Assembly: GCF_041521385.1 (NCBI RefSeq)
Contig: NZ_CP168006.1
Span: 868,001 to 932,000 of the forward strand
DNA: 64,000 bases
Source: Alcaligenes faecalis
GTDB taxonomy: Bacteria > Pseudomonadota > Gammaproteobacteria > Burkholderiales > Burkholderiaceae_B
Direction of reading: 5' to 3'
Numbering within the stretch: the stretch's first letter is position 1; every line of letters begins with the position of its first letter. The notes under the pieces are model-generated. The model did not search any database and was not told the origin of the DNA. It saw nothing but the letters and a program-made list of their open reading frames with translations. Shown here one piece after another: positions 7,494 to 17,796 of the stretch. A program made the position numbers and the translations under genes.

Positions 7494-10319
7494 TCAAGTC
7501 TTGCGCTGACGAGTCCTGGATGCGGCACCCGTGCTAACAGGCTTGGTGGCCGCTGGTTTATTAGCTGCGCCTGTAGCAGGCGTAGGCCGTTTCGATGAGC
7601 TAGGCGTCGCAGATTGAGAGACTGGCGATTTGCTGGTAGCCGGAGCCGCCGAGCTTGCAGCGCCTGATGCTGGAGTCCCAGCCGTATTAGTTGCTTTACC
7701 CGTTTCCTTGCTGGGCTCTGCCAACTTGGCCTGAGGTTTAGCCGTAGCATTACCCTCTGTTTTTGTAGCGGCACCCACCTTGGTATCACCCACGGAGCGA
7801 GAGACAGGTTTGTCAGCGGTGGACTTAGCCGCCGCCTGAGTCAAGGTGCCTGCCGTGGTTTGGGCAAGCGGTTTTGTCGCTGGCTTGGCGGCTGGTTTCA
7901 CTGGTGCTGCTGTTTTAGCGGTCGTACCCGTTGGCGATGCGCCCGCCGATTTCGCTGCCGTTTTCCTTGCTGGCTGGGCCGTCCTTGGTTTGACTGACAC
8001 AGGAGCCGCCGACTTCGTAGCCGCTACCGGCGTGGTTTTAGCAGCGGCTTTCGTGCTTGTCTTACTTACCGTTTTAGCAACAGGCTTGGCGTCCACCCCG
8101 CTCGACTTTCCGCCCTGCTCTTCTTGCTGTTGGGCGGCTGTCTCGAACAAACCCAGCACTTCCTCAGACGCCTTGACCACAGCCTCGGGGGCGGCATCCT
8201 GCTCATCAATCGCACTGATCAGCTTCTTGATCAGGGATGCCACCAAACGGATTTCCTCTGGCGTATGTTTACTCAACAAATGCGGAATCGCTTCTACGGC
8301 TTTATGGCCGTGGTGCGCCAGCACCAAGGCCTGCTCGCGGATCGCAGCACGCATTTTCTCAATATCGAACTTGCCTGTATCGTACTGTTCGCGCAAACGC
8401 ATGGCGGCATGGTGATAACGCTCATCCACGCTGTTGCGCTGTTTGGCGATATGGAACAAACCGCGCAGTGCCGCTTCCAGCAAACCGCCTTCGTTCAACA
8501 AACCGTCCAACCTGTGCATTTGCTCACGCACAAACGCCAGATGTTCAGGCGAGCTGCCAGGATGCGGGCGTGCCGGTGCAGAATCGCCCGGTGCATGCCC
8601 CGCCAGGGCCATCAGCAAGGGCGAACCGTACACCGTGTCAAACCAGATCTGATAGATGCTGTCGCGACGGTCCCGGTAATTATTCAAGACCCGTTCCATG
8701 GCCTGAGAGAAATTCTCCTGCGCTTCCAGGAACAGATTATCTTTGTCGACAGTCTGGCGCTGCTGGCTGATGTTCTCGGCCCATTGATGAACGGTAGCAG
8801 CCCACGGATTGGCACTGGTCCAGGACTCGTAGGACAGGCGCATGGGATGCAAGGCTTCCAGCAGAGCAGCGGTATAAGGTGTGGTCAAGGCTTTGATCCA
8901 AGGCTGCACTGTGCTCTTGTAGAAAGCCAGGTTGATTTCCGATAAACGTGCAGCCGCTGCAAAGCGGCGATCTGATTCGGGGTCAGGCTGCACGATCTCG
9001 GCAATTTCAGCCAGATTACTTTGACGCACCGACATCAAATACGGGTCGTTCAGCAAAGTGTCGTCGTCCGGTGTTTCCTCAACAGTGGCCCGATAAATGC
9101 CAGCAGGCAACAGATCAATCTGATCAATCGTGCTGGCAAATTTGCGGTGCTCTTTGCTGCCCACACTGCCGGACACAAAAATACCCAAATGGCCGATACG
9201 GTCATGGGTCGTAAACACAATGGTCTGGTCGTGACTGCGTACATCATCGTCGTCCAGATACAGATCAGTTATCCAGCCCAGAGCCTGTGCAGGCGGCGTG
9301 ATGTTATCGCCAAAGGAGCTGAACACCACAATGGGCGAACGAATATTGCGCAGGTCGATACGGATACCGTCCGAGGTCAGTAACTGAGCCGTAGACAGTT
9401 TGTTGCCGATGAACAGATTGTCCACGATGTACTGCATTTCCACATCGTTCAGAAAGACATAACCGCCCCAGTACTTCTCGAAGCCAATATAGCGTTCGGC
9501 CTCGGTGTCCGCCTTGGCATACACGTTGTACTGCTTGGTCCACAAGGTATTGGCTGGGTCCAGGTTCTCGAAGTTCTTGACCAGCCACGCACCGTCAAAG
9601 CGACCATTGCCCAGATCACTGGTCATGGCGGTCAACCAACTGCCACCCAGCAAACCTCCGGCATACCGCATGGGATTACGACCGGCCCAGTAGGACACAG
9701 GGGCACCGGCCAGAATCAGCGGGCCAAACAGCTCCGGCCAGACGGCGGCGGCCATCATGACCTGCCAGCCCGCCTGACAATTGCCGATCACCACCGGCTT
9801 GCCCTGACTGTCCGGATGCAGTTCAGCCGCTTTGCTGACAAAGGCAGCATGAGCACGCATCACATCCTCGACCGTCTGGCCGGGAGCGGGGTCCGGTAAA
9901 AAACCGACGAAATAGCAAGGGTGCCCTGCTTGCAGCGCGGCACCGATTTCACTGTCGGATTTGAAGCCACCGATCCCTGGCCCATGCCCTGCCCGGGGGT
10001 CCACCACCAGGAAAGGACGTTTGCTGGGATCGGTAGGCTGATCTTCCGGTGCCAGAATGCGCACCATCAGATAGTTGACGGGTCGGGGAAGAGTCAGACC
10101 CGACATGACCAGTTCAGCCGGAAAGTTCAGCACATTGGGCACCTCAACCTTGCGTTGGGCCTGGTACTGATCCCCGACCTGACGCTCGATATCGGCATAC
10201 AGAATGGCGCGCTGCCAAGCGTCCACAAAGTACGAGGAGACGGTCTGACCCAGGCTCCAGGGATTCATCATCCAGGAGGACCAAGCCGTGCTGTCGTCAC
10301 GAGACGTATCTGTCATCAT
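7494..10319 (-). CDS. DUF3141 protein: PhaC-like alpha/beta-hydrolase with long Lys/Ala/Pro-rich tail
   Basis: 941 residues. The N-terminal ~650 residues match the DUF3141 family: an alpha/beta-hydrolase fold related to PHA synthases, with a PhaC-like nucleophile elbow GNCQAGW (about residue 200), an acid in SSFGDNITPP and a histidine in HDRIGHLG. A helical segment follows. The last ~210 residues are low-complexity, rich in Lys, Ala, Pro, Thr and Ser with repeated KPAA/KTAAK-like units, and end in RTRQRKT. Such basic tails resemble histone H1 and the DNA-binding tail of PhaF. It lies 25 bases after phaA on the same strand, so a role in granule metabolism or granule-nucleoid attachment is likely but inferred. 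Two adjacent ATGs (10319, 10316) both fit the AGGGAG box. Confidence 0.85.
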   Translation of the reverse strand: MMTDTSRDDSTAWSSWMMNPWSLGQTVSSYFVDAWQRAILYADIERQVGDQYQAQRKVEVPNVLNFPAELVMSGLTLPRPVNYLMVRILAPEDQPTDPSKRPFLVVDPRAGHGPGIGGFKSDSEIGAALQAGHPCYFVGFLPDPAPGQTVEDVMRAHAAFVSKAAELHPDSQGKPVVIGNCQAGWQVMMAAAVWPELFGPLILAGAPVSYWAGRNPMRYAGGLLGGSWLTAMTSDLGNGRFDGAWLVKNFENLDPANTLWTKQYNVYAKADTEAERYIGFEKYWGGYVFLNDVEMQYIVDNLFIGNKLSTAQLLTSDGIRIDLRNIRSPIVVFSSFGDNITPPAQALGWITDLYLDDDDVRSHDQTIVFTTHDRIGHLGIFVSGSVGSKEHRKFASTIDQIDLLPAGIYRATVEETPDDDTLLNDPYLMSVRQSNLAEIAEIVQPDPESDRRFAAAARLSEINLAFYKSTVQPWIKALTTPYTAALLEALHPMRLSYESWTSANPWAATVHQWAENISQQRQTVDKDNLFLEAQENFSQAMERVLNNYRDRRDSIYQIWFDTVYGSPLLMALAGHAPGDSAPARPHPGSSPEHLAFVREQMHRLDGLLNEGGLLEAALRGLFHIAKQRNSVDERYHHAAMRLREQYDTGKFDIEKMRAAIREQALVLAHHGHKAVEAIPHLLSKHTPEEIRLVASLIKKLISAIDEQDAAPEAVVKASEEVLGLFETAAQQQEEQGGKSSGVDAKPVAKTVSKTSTKAAAKTTPVAATKSAAPVSVKPRTAQPARKTAAKSAGASPTGTTAKTAAPVKPAAKPATKPLAQTTAGTLTQAAAKSTADKPVSRSVGDTKVGAATKTEGNATAKPQAKLAEPSKETGKATNTAGTPASGAASSAAPATSKSPVSQSATPSSSKRPTPATGAANKPAATKPVSTGAASRTRQRKT

Positions 10320-10344
10320 CTTCTCCCTTCAATCAGCTATCTGT

Positions 10345-11529
10345 TCAAGCGGCCTCAATGGCAATCGCGACGCCTTGACCACCGCCAATGCACAAGGTGG
10401 CCAGACCTTTCTGGGCACCACGGCGACACATTTCATGAACCAGCGTCACCAGCACACGCGCACCGGATGCGCCAATGGGGTGACCCAAGGCAATGGCACC
10501 GCCATTGACGTTGACCTTGTTCATATCCCACTGCAAGTCTTTAGCCACCGCCAGCGACTGGGCGGCAAAGGCTTCATTGGCTTCGATCAAGTCCAACTGA
10601 TCCAGCTCCCAACCTACCTTTTTCAAAACCTTGCGGCTGGCCGATACCGGGCCAATACCCATGATGGCCGGATCTACGCCCGTGCTGGCCCAGCCACGAA
10701 TCCAGGCCAGAACAGGCAGGCCCAGTTCCTTGGCTTTTTCTGCACTGGCCAGCAATAGCACAGCCGCACCATCGTTAATGGTGGACGCATTGCCCGCTGT
10801 GACCGTGCCCTCTTTTTTGAAGGCGGGACGCAGCTTGGCCAGGGACTCCAAGGTGGTTTGGGCACGTGGCTGCTCGTCGGCCTCGACACGGACTGGGTCG
10901 CCCTTGCGCTGCGGAACCTCGATAGGCGTGATTTCATCCTTGAAGCGCCCTGCTTCCATGGCCGCGACCGCTTTACGCTGGGACTCCACCGCAAACGCAT
11001 CCTGCTGTTCACGGGTGATGCCGTAACGTTCAGCCAGATTTTCTGCCGTGATACCCATGTGGTAGTTGTGGAAGGCGTCAGTCAAACCGTCACGCAGCAA
11101 GGTGTCGTCCATCATGGCGTGACCCAGGCCCAGGCCGGTGCGCGCCTTGTGCACGACAAAGGGCGCCAGACTCATGCTTTCCTGACCACCCGCCAACACC
11201 AGATCCGCATCGCCCACGGCAATAGCCTGAGCGGCCAGATGCACCGCCTTCAAGCCCGAACCGCACAGTTTGTTCAGGGACATGGAGGGAACGTCATACG
11301 GCAGGCCGGCGTTGACCGCTGCCTGACGGGCCGGATTCTGCCCTGCACCGGCGGTCAGAATCTGGCCCAAAATGACTTCATCAATCTGCTCGACTGCCAC
11401 GCCTGTGCTCTGGAGCACGGCACGAATCAATTGTGCGCTTAAATCATGAGCGGGCACCGTAGACAGCCCCCCTTGAAAACGGCCGATGGGGCTGCGAGTT
11501 GCAGCAACAATCGCAATATCTGTGTGCAT
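10345..11529 (-). CDS. phaA: Acetyl-CoA C-acetyltransferase (beta-ketothiolase)
   Basis: A 394-residue thiolase of standard length. The acyl-enzyme cysteine is in [13 protein letters not shown] (about residue 89), the histidine in [17 protein letters not shown] and the second cysteine in CIGGGQG. It condenses two acetyl-CoA to acetoacetyl-CoA. I prefer the ATG at 11529, six bases after an AAGGA box, over an ATG two codons earlier. It follows phaB on the same strand by 69 bases, with phasin in front, so it probably feeds PHA synthesis. A fatty-acid degradation thiolase is the alternative. Confidence 0.88.
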   Translation of the reverse strand: MHTDIAIVAATRSPIGRFQGGLSTVPAHDLSAQLIRAVLQSTGVAVEQIDEVILGQILTAGAGQNPARQAAVNAGLPYDVPSMSLNKLCGSGLKAVHLAAQAIAVGDADLVLAGGQESMSLAPFVVHKARTGLGLGHAMMDDTLLRDGLTDAFHNYHMGITAENLAERYGITREQQDAFAVESQRKAVAAMEAGRFKDEITPIEVPQRKGDPVRVEADEQPRAQTTLESLAKLRPAFKKEGTVTAGNASTINDGAAVLLLASAEKAKELGLPVLAWIRGWASTGVDPAIMGIGPVSASRKVLKKVGWELDQLDLIEANEAFAAQSLAVAKDLQWDMNKVNVNGGAIALGHPIGASGARVLVTLVHEMCRRGAQKGLATLCIGGGQGVAIAIEAA

Positions 11530-11598
11530 ATCCATTCCTTTCGTAAGTCGCAGGCCCAACAATCGGGCCCATACAGGCAGCAGCCGAACAGGGTCAGG

Positions 11599-12345
11599 CT
11601 AGTACATATGCTGGCCGCCATTCATGGCGACATTACTACCTGTCATAAATCCGGCTGCCTCGCTGGCAATAAAAGTCACCAGAGCGGCAATCTCCTCGGG
11701 CTGGCCCAAACGGCCTACCGGGATGCCCGCGATAATGCTGTTACGCACATCCTCGGGCACCGCCATGACCATTTTCGTGGCCAAATAGCCGGGCGAAACG
11801 GTATTGACCGTGATGCCCTTGCGCGCCACTTCCTGGGCCAATGCCTTGGTAAAGCCGTGCATCCCTGCCTTGGCGGCCGAGTAGTTGGTTTGGCCAAACT
11901 GCCCCTTGCTGCCATTGATGGAAGAGATATTGATCACCCGGCCCCAAGCACGCTCCAGCATGCCGTCGATAAAGGGCTTGGTCACGTTGTATACCGAGTC
12001 CAGATTGACACGCAGCACATCGTCCCACTTGTCTTTACTGAGCTTGCGGAACGTTCCATCGCGCGTAATACCGGCGTTATTGATCAGGATATCAACCTGC
12101 AGACCATCCTTCTCAATGGCTTGCGCCATTTGCTGGCAGGACTCGAAATCGGCCACATCAACGTGATAGCCCTGAAACACATAGCCGGCATCGGCCTGCT
12201 CTTTAAGCCAGACCTGGGCATCGGCCTCGCTACGCGAATGCGTCACCAAAACGTGATGGCCTGCATCATGCAGGGCACGGGCAATCTCTTGACCCAGACC
12301 GCCCATCCCCCCTGTCACCAAGGCCGTGCGTTTTACCGTAGACAT
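11599..12345 (-). CDS. phaB: Acetoacetyl-CoA reductase
   Basis: A 248-residue SDR whose sequence follows PhaB closely: TGGMGGLG cofactor loop, NNAGITRDGTFRKL, catalytic Y-x3-K in NYSAAKAG, and a C-terminus NGGQHMY like the NGG-x-HM(x) ending of PhaB enzymes. It reduces acetoacetyl-CoA to (R)-3-hydroxybutyryl-CoA with NADPH in the cytoplasm. It starts five bases after the phasin stop codon and is followed by phaA, so phasin-phaB-phaA form one transcription unit. Confidence 0.93.
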   Translation of the reverse strand: MSTVKRTALVTGGMGGLGQEIARALHDAGHHVLVTHSRSEADAQVWLKEQADAGYVFQGYHVDVADFESCQQMAQAIEKDGLQVDILINNAGITRDGTFRKLSKDKWDDVLRVNLDSVYNVTKPFIDGMLERAWGRVINISSINGSKGQFGQTNYSAAKAGMHGFTKALAQEVARKGITVNTVSPGYLATKMVMAVPEDVRNSIIAGIPVGRLGQPEEIAALVTFIASEAAGFMTGSNVAMNGGQHMY

Positions 12346-12350
12346 ACCGC

Positions 12351-12797
12351 TTATGCTCCCTTTTTAGTGTCAGAGGCGCTGGCAACATTTGCCCAAGGTG
12401 CGCCCCACTGCTTGAAAATATCCATCACAGGCAGGGCTGCGCTGCTATCACTGACCACCGCCATCACCGACTTCTGCCAAGCTTCCAACGCTTGCTGCAA
12501 GCCTGACGTAAACTCGGTTTGGTTCTCAATGGCAAGCTGATTGATAGTCTGACTGTCATTGACACCATGCTGAAACAAGCGCCAAAAGGTGTCGGCGGGC
12601 AAGGCGGCCAAGGACTGCCAGTTACCGGTTTGCAGCAAACCCTCGATTTCAGCGGTGGTCTGCTCCATGCTGCGCAAATTGCTTTTCTGTACCGACTCCA
12701 GCCAGCGATGACCACCTTCCTGCAGCAGGCGAGTGATACGCAGTTGCAACTCAACATTGGCCTTGTACAGATCCAGGGGAAGTGTTTCCATGCTCAT
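12351..12797 (-). CDS. Phasin-family protein
   Basis: 148 residues, no signal peptide, mostly amphipathic helix: LYKANVELQLRITRLLQEGG at the start, then WLESVQKSNLRSMEQ and further helices. Length and composition fit granule-coating phasins (PhaP). An AAGGAG box lies six bases before the ATG. It is the first gene of the phasin-phaB-phaA-DUF3141-SDR run. A weak terminator between it and the upstream exporter gene suggests partly separate expression. Confidence 0.8.
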   Translation of the reverse strand: MSMETLPLDLYKANVELQLRITRLLQEGGHRWLESVQKSNLRSMEQTTAEIEGLLQTGNWQSLAALPADTFWRLFQHGVNDSQTINQLAIENQTEFTSGLQQALEAWQKSVMAVVSDSSAALPVMDIFKQWGAPWANVASASDTKKGA

Positions 12798-12812
12798 CGA
12801 AATCTCCTTAAA

Positions 12813-12838
12813 GGAAAAAAATACCCCGTCACGGGGCC
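12813..12838 (-). terminator. Short terminator after the exporter operon
   Basis: On the minus strand the short hairpin CCCCGTGACGGGG is followed by TATTTTTTT. It lies 10-25 bases after the ABC-2 permease stop and just upstream of the phasin ribosome-binding site. The stem is short, so read-through into the PHA genes is likely. Confidence 0.6.
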
Positions 12839-12845
12839 CAGCCCA

Positions 12846-13970
12846 TCAAGCCATCTGAGAGATGGTGTTACGAAAACGCCGCAGCGACAGAACAAACAAG
12901 GCCGTTCCAATCACCAACAGGGCTAAAAAGGGTTGCCACACGGTTTCAAGGCCCGCGCCGCGAAACAAAATGGCCTGCCCCAAGGACACGAAGTGCGTGG
13001 TGGGGGCCAGTTGCATCAGGTTTTGAACAATTTCAGGCATGCTTTCGCGGGGAGTCCGTCCGCCCGAGAGCAAATTCATGGGCAGCAAGGTCAGCATCAG
13101 GAGCAAGCCAAACTGCGGCATGCTACGCGACAAGGTCGCCAGATAGATGCCCATGGAGGTCATGGCAAACAGGCACAGCACAGTGCCGCACAGGAACAAA
13201 GGAATGGAGCCTTCAATCGGTACGCCCAGCAAGCCGCGCACCACGACGTTCAGGGACGCGGCAGTCGCAATCAGTACCACCAGACCCATGGCCGTTACTT
13301 TGGAAGCCATAATCTCACCCGGCGTGACAGGCATGACCAACAAGTGCTCAATGGTGCCGTGCTCGCGCTCACGAATCAGGGCCGCCCCAGTCAGGATGAT
13401 GGACAGCATGGCGACCGAGTTGATGACCTCGGCAATACTGCCGAACCAGGCCTTTTCCAAGGTGGGGTTAAAGCGCACTCGCAAAGCAAGATCCACCGGC
13501 AGGGTGTCAACGCTGCGGTATCGCCGTACGAACTCGTTGACCTCGCCCATGACCACCTGCTGGATGTAGTTATTGCCCGTAAAGGCCTGACTCATACGGG
13601 TGGCGTCAATGTTCAACTGCACCTCGGGGCTGCGTCCGGCCAGCACATCGCGTTGGAAATCAGGTGGGATATTCAGCACAAAAGTAAACTCGCCAGTATC
13701 CATGCCCGAATCCATTTCGCCATACTCGATCATGCGCGGGTAAATGAACTCCGGCGGATAGAAAGCCGACGCAATACGCGCGGATAACGGACTTTGGTCC
13801 TGATCCACAATCGCAATGGGTGCATTGTTCAGGGTCTCGGGCTGAGCCGTTGCCGAGGTGTAGATCGAGACCGAAAACACATACACAATGAGCAACAGCA
13901 TCATGGGGTCGCGGGCCAGACTCCATAGCTCCTTGCGGCCCAACAACAGCACATTCTTGAGTTTTCTCAT
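12846..13970 (-). CDS. ABC-2 type permease, YhhJ-like
   Basis: 374 residues: an N-terminal membrane segment (LLLIVYVFSVSIY), a large periplasmic domain (about residues 45-175, with AIVDQDQSPLSARIASAF), then five or so membrane helices, ending in a basic cytoplasmic tail. This is the ABC-2 permease layout of YhhJ/YbhR. The motif ALIREREHGTIEHLLVMPVTP is typical of the family. It starts one base after the RbbA-like gene and forms the second permease of that exporter. Confidence 0.88.
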   Translation of the reverse strand: MRKLKNVLLLGRKELWSLARDPMMLLLIVYVFSVSIYTSATAQPETLNNAPIAIVDQDQSPLSARIASAFYPPEFIYPRMIEYGEMDSGMDTGEFTFVLNIPPDFQRDVLAGRSPEVQLNIDATRMSQAFTGNNYIQQVVMGEVNEFVRRYRSVDTLPVDLALRVRFNPTLEKAWFGSIAEVINSVAMLSIILTGAALIREREHGTIEHLLVMPVTPGEIMASKVTAMGLVVLIATAASLNVVVRGLLGVPIEGSIPLFLCGTVLCLFAMTSMGIYLATLSRSMPQFGLLLMLTLLPMNLLSGGRTPRESMPEIVQNLMQLAPTTHFVSLGQAILFRGAGLETVWQPFLALLVIGTALFVLSLRRFRNTISQMA

Positions 13971-13971
13971 C

Positions 13972-16713
13972 TCACTTCTCCTGCTTTTTCAGCAGCAAGA
14001 CCGCCGCACCCAGGACCACCGGAATGGCCAGCGCCAAGGCCAGCAAGGCACCCTGCAAGTCCGAGAAAGCCAGGGCCTTGTTAAATACCCCACGGCTGAT
14101 GTTGAACATATGTGTCGCCGGGTAAATTTCGCCTGCCCAGCGACTGATCCCTTCCATGGAAGACACAGGGTTGAGCAAACCCGATATCTGCACGGCGGGC
14201 AGCATGGTGCCGATCATGGCAAAGAACATGGCTGCAATCTGGCTTTGGGTCACCGTGGAAGCCACCAAGCCCATGCCGGTCGAAATCACGCAAAACATCA
14301 AGGTCGCCACACTCAAGGTCAGAAAACTGCCCTTGATAGGGACGTCAAACACCGTGATGGCCAACAGACACATACATAAAAAATTGACCATCGCCAAGCC
14401 AATATAGGGAATCTGCTTGCCCAGCAAGAACTCCACTCGCGTGACCGGGGTCACGTACAGATTGATGATGGAACCCAGTTCTTTTTCGCGCACCACAGAC
14501 AGTGCAGTCAGCATGGCGGGCAACATCAGCAAGAGCACCGGAATCACGGCGGGAACCATGGCCGGCAAACTCTTGACGTCCGGGTTGTATCGGTACCGGT
14601 CCTGAATACTGGCTGGCACCACCAAGGCCCCTGCCCCCAGACGTTCCTTGGCCTGCGTAATCAACCACTGCTGGTGCATGGCTTTCACATAACCTTGAAC
14701 GGTCTCTGCGCGGGTAGGCATGGAGCCGTCCACCCAGGCTGCAACTTCCGGCTTGCTGCCACGCAACACGTCACGCCCAAAACCAGGCGGAATTTCAATA
14801 GCCAGCGCAATCTTGCCACGCCGCATTCTGTCATCCAGGTCCTGATAATCCGTCAGCGGCGGCTGCTCCAGAAAGTAGCGTGAACCGGACAGGTTCAAGG
14901 CGTAGTTCTGGCTGATACTGGTTTGGTCACGGTCCAGCACGGCGTAGCGTAAATCCTCTACGTCCAGCGTAATGCCAAAGCCCATTACAAACAGCAAAAT
15001 CAAGGAGCCGGCCAAGGCCAAGGTGGCGCGCACCGGATCACGACGCAGTTCCAGGGCTTCGCGCCAGGTGTAGCTCAACAGCCGCTGCAAGCTGAAACGG
15101 TCGCTTTTGTCGCTATGCCCTTGCTCGGGCACGACCACGGTCTGTTCAGGATTGGCAACCACTTCCGGCTCGGGGCCACTGGCTTCTAGCAAGTAGCCAA
15201 TAAAGGCTTCTTCCAGATTCATCGCGCCACGTTTTTTCACCAAATTGGCGGGTGTATCACTATCGAGCACCTTGCCGGCGTGCATCATGGACATGCGATC
15301 GCAACGCTCGGCCTCATTCATGAAGTGGGTGGAAATGAAAATCGTAACCTTGTCACGGCGGGACAGCTCGATTAGCAAACGCCAGAAATTGTCGCGCGCG
15401 ACCGGGTCCACCCCCGAGGTCGGTTCGTCCAGAATCAGCAGCTCTGGTTTGTGCACCATGGCCACAGCCAAGGACAGACGCTGGCGCATGCCCAGGGGAA
15501 TCGCATCAGGCAGACGGTCCAAAATCTGACCTAGCTCAAAACGCTTCACCATTTCGGCCACTCGGCTCTCCACCTCGTCCTCGGGGACGTGGAACAACTG
15601 GGCGTGCAGCACCAGGTTCTGGCGAACCGTCAGTTCGCTGTACAGGGAGAAAGCCTGCGACATATAGCCCACTCGACGGCGGGTATCGATATCTTTGGGA
15701 TCAACCTCGTGGCCAAACAGCCAGGCCTGCCCTTCGGACGCGGGCAACAAGCCGGTCAGCATCTTCATGGTGGTGGATTTGCCACAACCATTTGATCCCA
15801 GAAAACCAAAAATCTCGCCGCGCCGAATCCGGAAAGACACCTTGTCTACAGCGGTAAAGTCGCCAAAACGAATCGTCAGCCCTTCGGCTTCAATAGCGAT
15901 ATCATCGGCGTCCACATCCAGCGGCGGAATGTCCACCGCCTTGTGGCCTTGGCGCTTATCCTCGGGCAAAAGGCGGATAAAGGCTTGCTCCAGGCTCTTG
16001 CTTTCCGTGCGTTCCAGTAACTCTTTGGGTGAGCCCGTTGCCAGAATCTGACCGTCATCCATGGCGACCAGCCAGTCAAAACGCTGGGCTTCATCCATAT
16101 AAGCGGTGGCGACAATCACGCTCATGCCAGGGCGTTCGATGCGAATGCGCTCGATCAAATCCCAGAACTGCTTGCGCGCCAAGGGGTCCACCCCGGTAGT
16201 CGGTTCGTCCAGCAGCAGAAAGTCCGGGTCGTGAATCAAGGCGCAACACAGACCCAGCTTTTGTTTCATACCGCCCGAGAGCTTGCCTGCAGGCCGGGTC
16301 AGGAAAGGATGCAGGCCCGTGCTGCGCGTCAGATCGTCAATACGACGCCGCCGCTCGGCGGCATCATGCCCGAACAAACGGCCAAAGAACTGCAGGTTTT
16401 CTTCCACCGACAAGGTGGGGTACAAGTTCTTGCCCAGACCTTGAGGCATATAGGCAATGCGCGGACAAATCTGGTCGCGATGGCTTTTTTCCGCCATATC
16501 GCCACCCAGCACCTCAATACGGCCCTCCTGAATCACGCGGGCACCGGCCAGCAGGGACAACAAGCTGGACTTGCCCACACCGTCAGGACCAATCAGCCCG
16601 ACCATGCAAGCAGCAGGAACATCCAGACTTAAACGATCCAGTGCGAGCGTGTCGCCGTAACGTTGACTGAGTTCAACAACGCGAGCAACGGTCGCCGCTT
16701 GCTGCTTGGGCAT
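13972..16713 (-). CDS. RbbA-like ABC exporter: two ATPase domains fused to an ABC-2 permease
   Basis: 913 residues. The first ATPase domain has Walker [10 protein letters not shown] (about 39-47), signature LSGGMKQ and Walker [12 protein letters not shown]. The second has GSNGCGKST, a degenerate signature LGMRQRL and [12 protein letters not shown]. From about residue 550 follows an ABC-2 permease domain with a periplasmic loop and a cluster of helices near the C-terminus. This fusion is the RbbA/YhiH layout. Together with the adjacent HlyD-like, YhhJ-like and outer-membrane proteins it should form a trans-envelope exporter; the cargo is unknown. Confidence 0.9.
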   Translation of the reverse strand: MPKQQAATVARVVELSQRYGDTLALDRLSLDVPAACMVGLIGPDGVGKSSLLSLLAGARVIQEGRIEVLGGDMAEKSHRDQICPRIAYMPQGLGKNLYPTLSVEENLQFFGRLFGHDAAERRRRIDDLTRSTGLHPFLTRPAGKLSGGMKQKLGLCCALIHDPDFLLLDEPTTGVDPLARKQFWDLIERIRIERPGMSVIVATAYMDEAQRFDWLVAMDDGQILATGSPKELLERTESKSLEQAFIRLLPEDKRQGHKAVDIPPLDVDADDIAIEAEGLTIRFGDFTAVDKVSFRIRRGEIFGFLGSNGCGKSTTMKMLTGLLPASEGQAWLFGHEVDPKDIDTRRRVGYMSQAFSLYSELTVRQNLVLHAQLFHVPEDEVESRVAEMVKRFELGQILDRLPDAIPLGMRQRLSLAVAMVHKPELLILDEPTSGVDPVARDNFWRLLIELSRRDKVTIFISTHFMNEAERCDRMSMMHAGKVLDSDTPANLVKKRGAMNLEEAFIGYLLEASGPEPEVVANPEQTVVVPEQGHSDKSDRFSLQRLLSYTWREALELRRDPVRATLALAGSLILLFVMGFGITLDVEDLRYAVLDRDQTSISQNYALNLSGSRYFLEQPPLTDYQDLDDRMRRGKIALAIEIPPGFGRDVLRGSKPEVAAWVDGSMPTRAETVQGYVKAMHQQWLITQAKERLGAGALVVPASIQDRYRYNPDVKSLPAMVPAVIPVLLLMLPAMLTALSVVREKELGSIINLYVTPVTRVEFLLGKQIPYIGLAMVNFLCMCLLAITVFDVPIKGSFLTLSVATLMFCVISTGMGLVASTVTQSQIAAMFFAMIGTMLPAVQISGLLNPVSSMEGISRWAGEIYPATHMFNISRGVFNKALAFSDLQGALLALALAIPVVLGAAVLLLKKQEK

Positions 16714-16716
16714 AAT

Positions 16717-17796
16717 TTACTCCGCCAAGGTAGAAGTCAGCGACTCGGGCCAACTGGCATTAGGATCCAGTTTTACCCAGGCCACACCGGGCAAGCCGGT
16801 CTTGACTTGCTCCAGATGCTGTTTCAGCAGCTCGGGGGCAATCTGGGCCTTGACGCGGAACATCAGTTTTTGACGCTCCGAGGCTGTTTCTACACTTTTG
16901 GGGGTGAACTGGGCCGAACTGGCCACGAAGGACACAGTGGCAGGAACCGGAATATCAGGGATGGCATCGAGCACCAGACGAACCTCCGTACCCAGAGCTA
17001 CCCTGCCGGCCACTTCACTGGGCAAGAAGAAAGTCATGTACACATCAGACAAGTCCAGCACGTTCAACACACGGCCACCGGCACCCAGTACTTCACCGGG
17101 TTGAGCAACACGAAATTGCACCCGCCCATCTCGCGGACTGACCAGTTCGCTGTCACGCAGATCAGCCTCAATACGGGCAACAGCCGCAGTAGCCGCCTCT
17201 ACGGCAGACTGTGCACCAATCAACTGCGCTTTTGCGGCGTTAATGGCAGCGTGCGCCGCATTGGCCTGGGCTTTGGTAGCAGCGACAGCCGCCTGGGCAC
17301 CACGCACACGAGCGCGATCATCATCGAGCTCCTGAGCGGAGGCAGCCCCTTCTTTGGCCAGGGTGGTGGAACGGGCCAGACGGCGCTGAGCCGCATCCAG
17401 CTCCGACTCACGTTGACCGATCAAGGCTTTGGCGGCGATGGCATCGCTTTCACGCAAGGCAACTTGTGCCTGAGAGGCCGCCACATTGTTTTCGGCCTGA
17501 CGCAAACCGGCCACTGCTTCGTCACGAGCCGCTTCCAGGCTGTCTTGCTGCATGACGGCCAGCACTTGACCTTCCTTCACGAAGTCGCCCTCATGGGCAG
17601 CAATGCTCTGAATACGTCCAGCAAACTTGGTAGAGATATCAATCTCGGTCGCTTCAATACGACCATTACCACTGACAAAACCTTCTCCGGGACCCGTATT
17701 GGACATTTTCTGCCATGCCCACCAGCCCAGGCCCAGAACCCCGGCAACGATTAGGACAGGAACAAGATTTTTTTTCAACGAAGATTGTTTGCTCAT
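16717..17796 (-). CDS. HlyD-family periplasmic adaptor (YhiI-like)
   Basis: 359 residues with one N-terminal membrane anchor (VLIVAGVLGLGWWAWQKM, about 13-30), a biotinyl-lipoyl-like half (GRIEATEIDISTKFAGRI), a long Ala-rich coiled coil (about 90-205), the second lipoyl half (SPRDGRVQFRVAQPGEVLGA) and a beta-barrel domain. It links the inner-membrane ABC transporter to the outer-membrane channel. It overlaps the upstream outer-membrane gene by four bases and is followed after three bases by the RbbA-like gene. Confidence 0.9.
   Translation of the reverse strand: MSKQSSLKKNLVPVLIVAGVLGLGWWAWQKMSNTGPGEGFVSGNGRIEATEIDISTKFAGRIQSIAAHEGDFVKEGQVLAVMQQDSLEAARDEAVAGLRQAENNVAASQAQVALRESDAIAAKALIGQRESELDAAQRRLARSTTLAKEGAASAQELDDDRARVRGAQAAVAATKAQANAAHAAINAAKAQLIGAQSAVEAATAAVARIEADLRDSELVSPRDGRVQFRVAQPGEVLGAGGRVLNVLDLSDVYMTFFLPSEVAGRVALGTEVRLVLDAIPDIPVPATVSFVASSAQFTPKSVETASERQKLMFRVKAQIAPELLKQHLEQVKTGLPGVAWVKLDPNASWPESLTSTLAE

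Noticed and set aside
7494..10319. Second PHA synthase
   Set aside because: It has a PhaC-like elbow (GNCQAGW), but not the GxCxGG box or the rest of the PhaC sequence; it belongs to the DUF3141 family.
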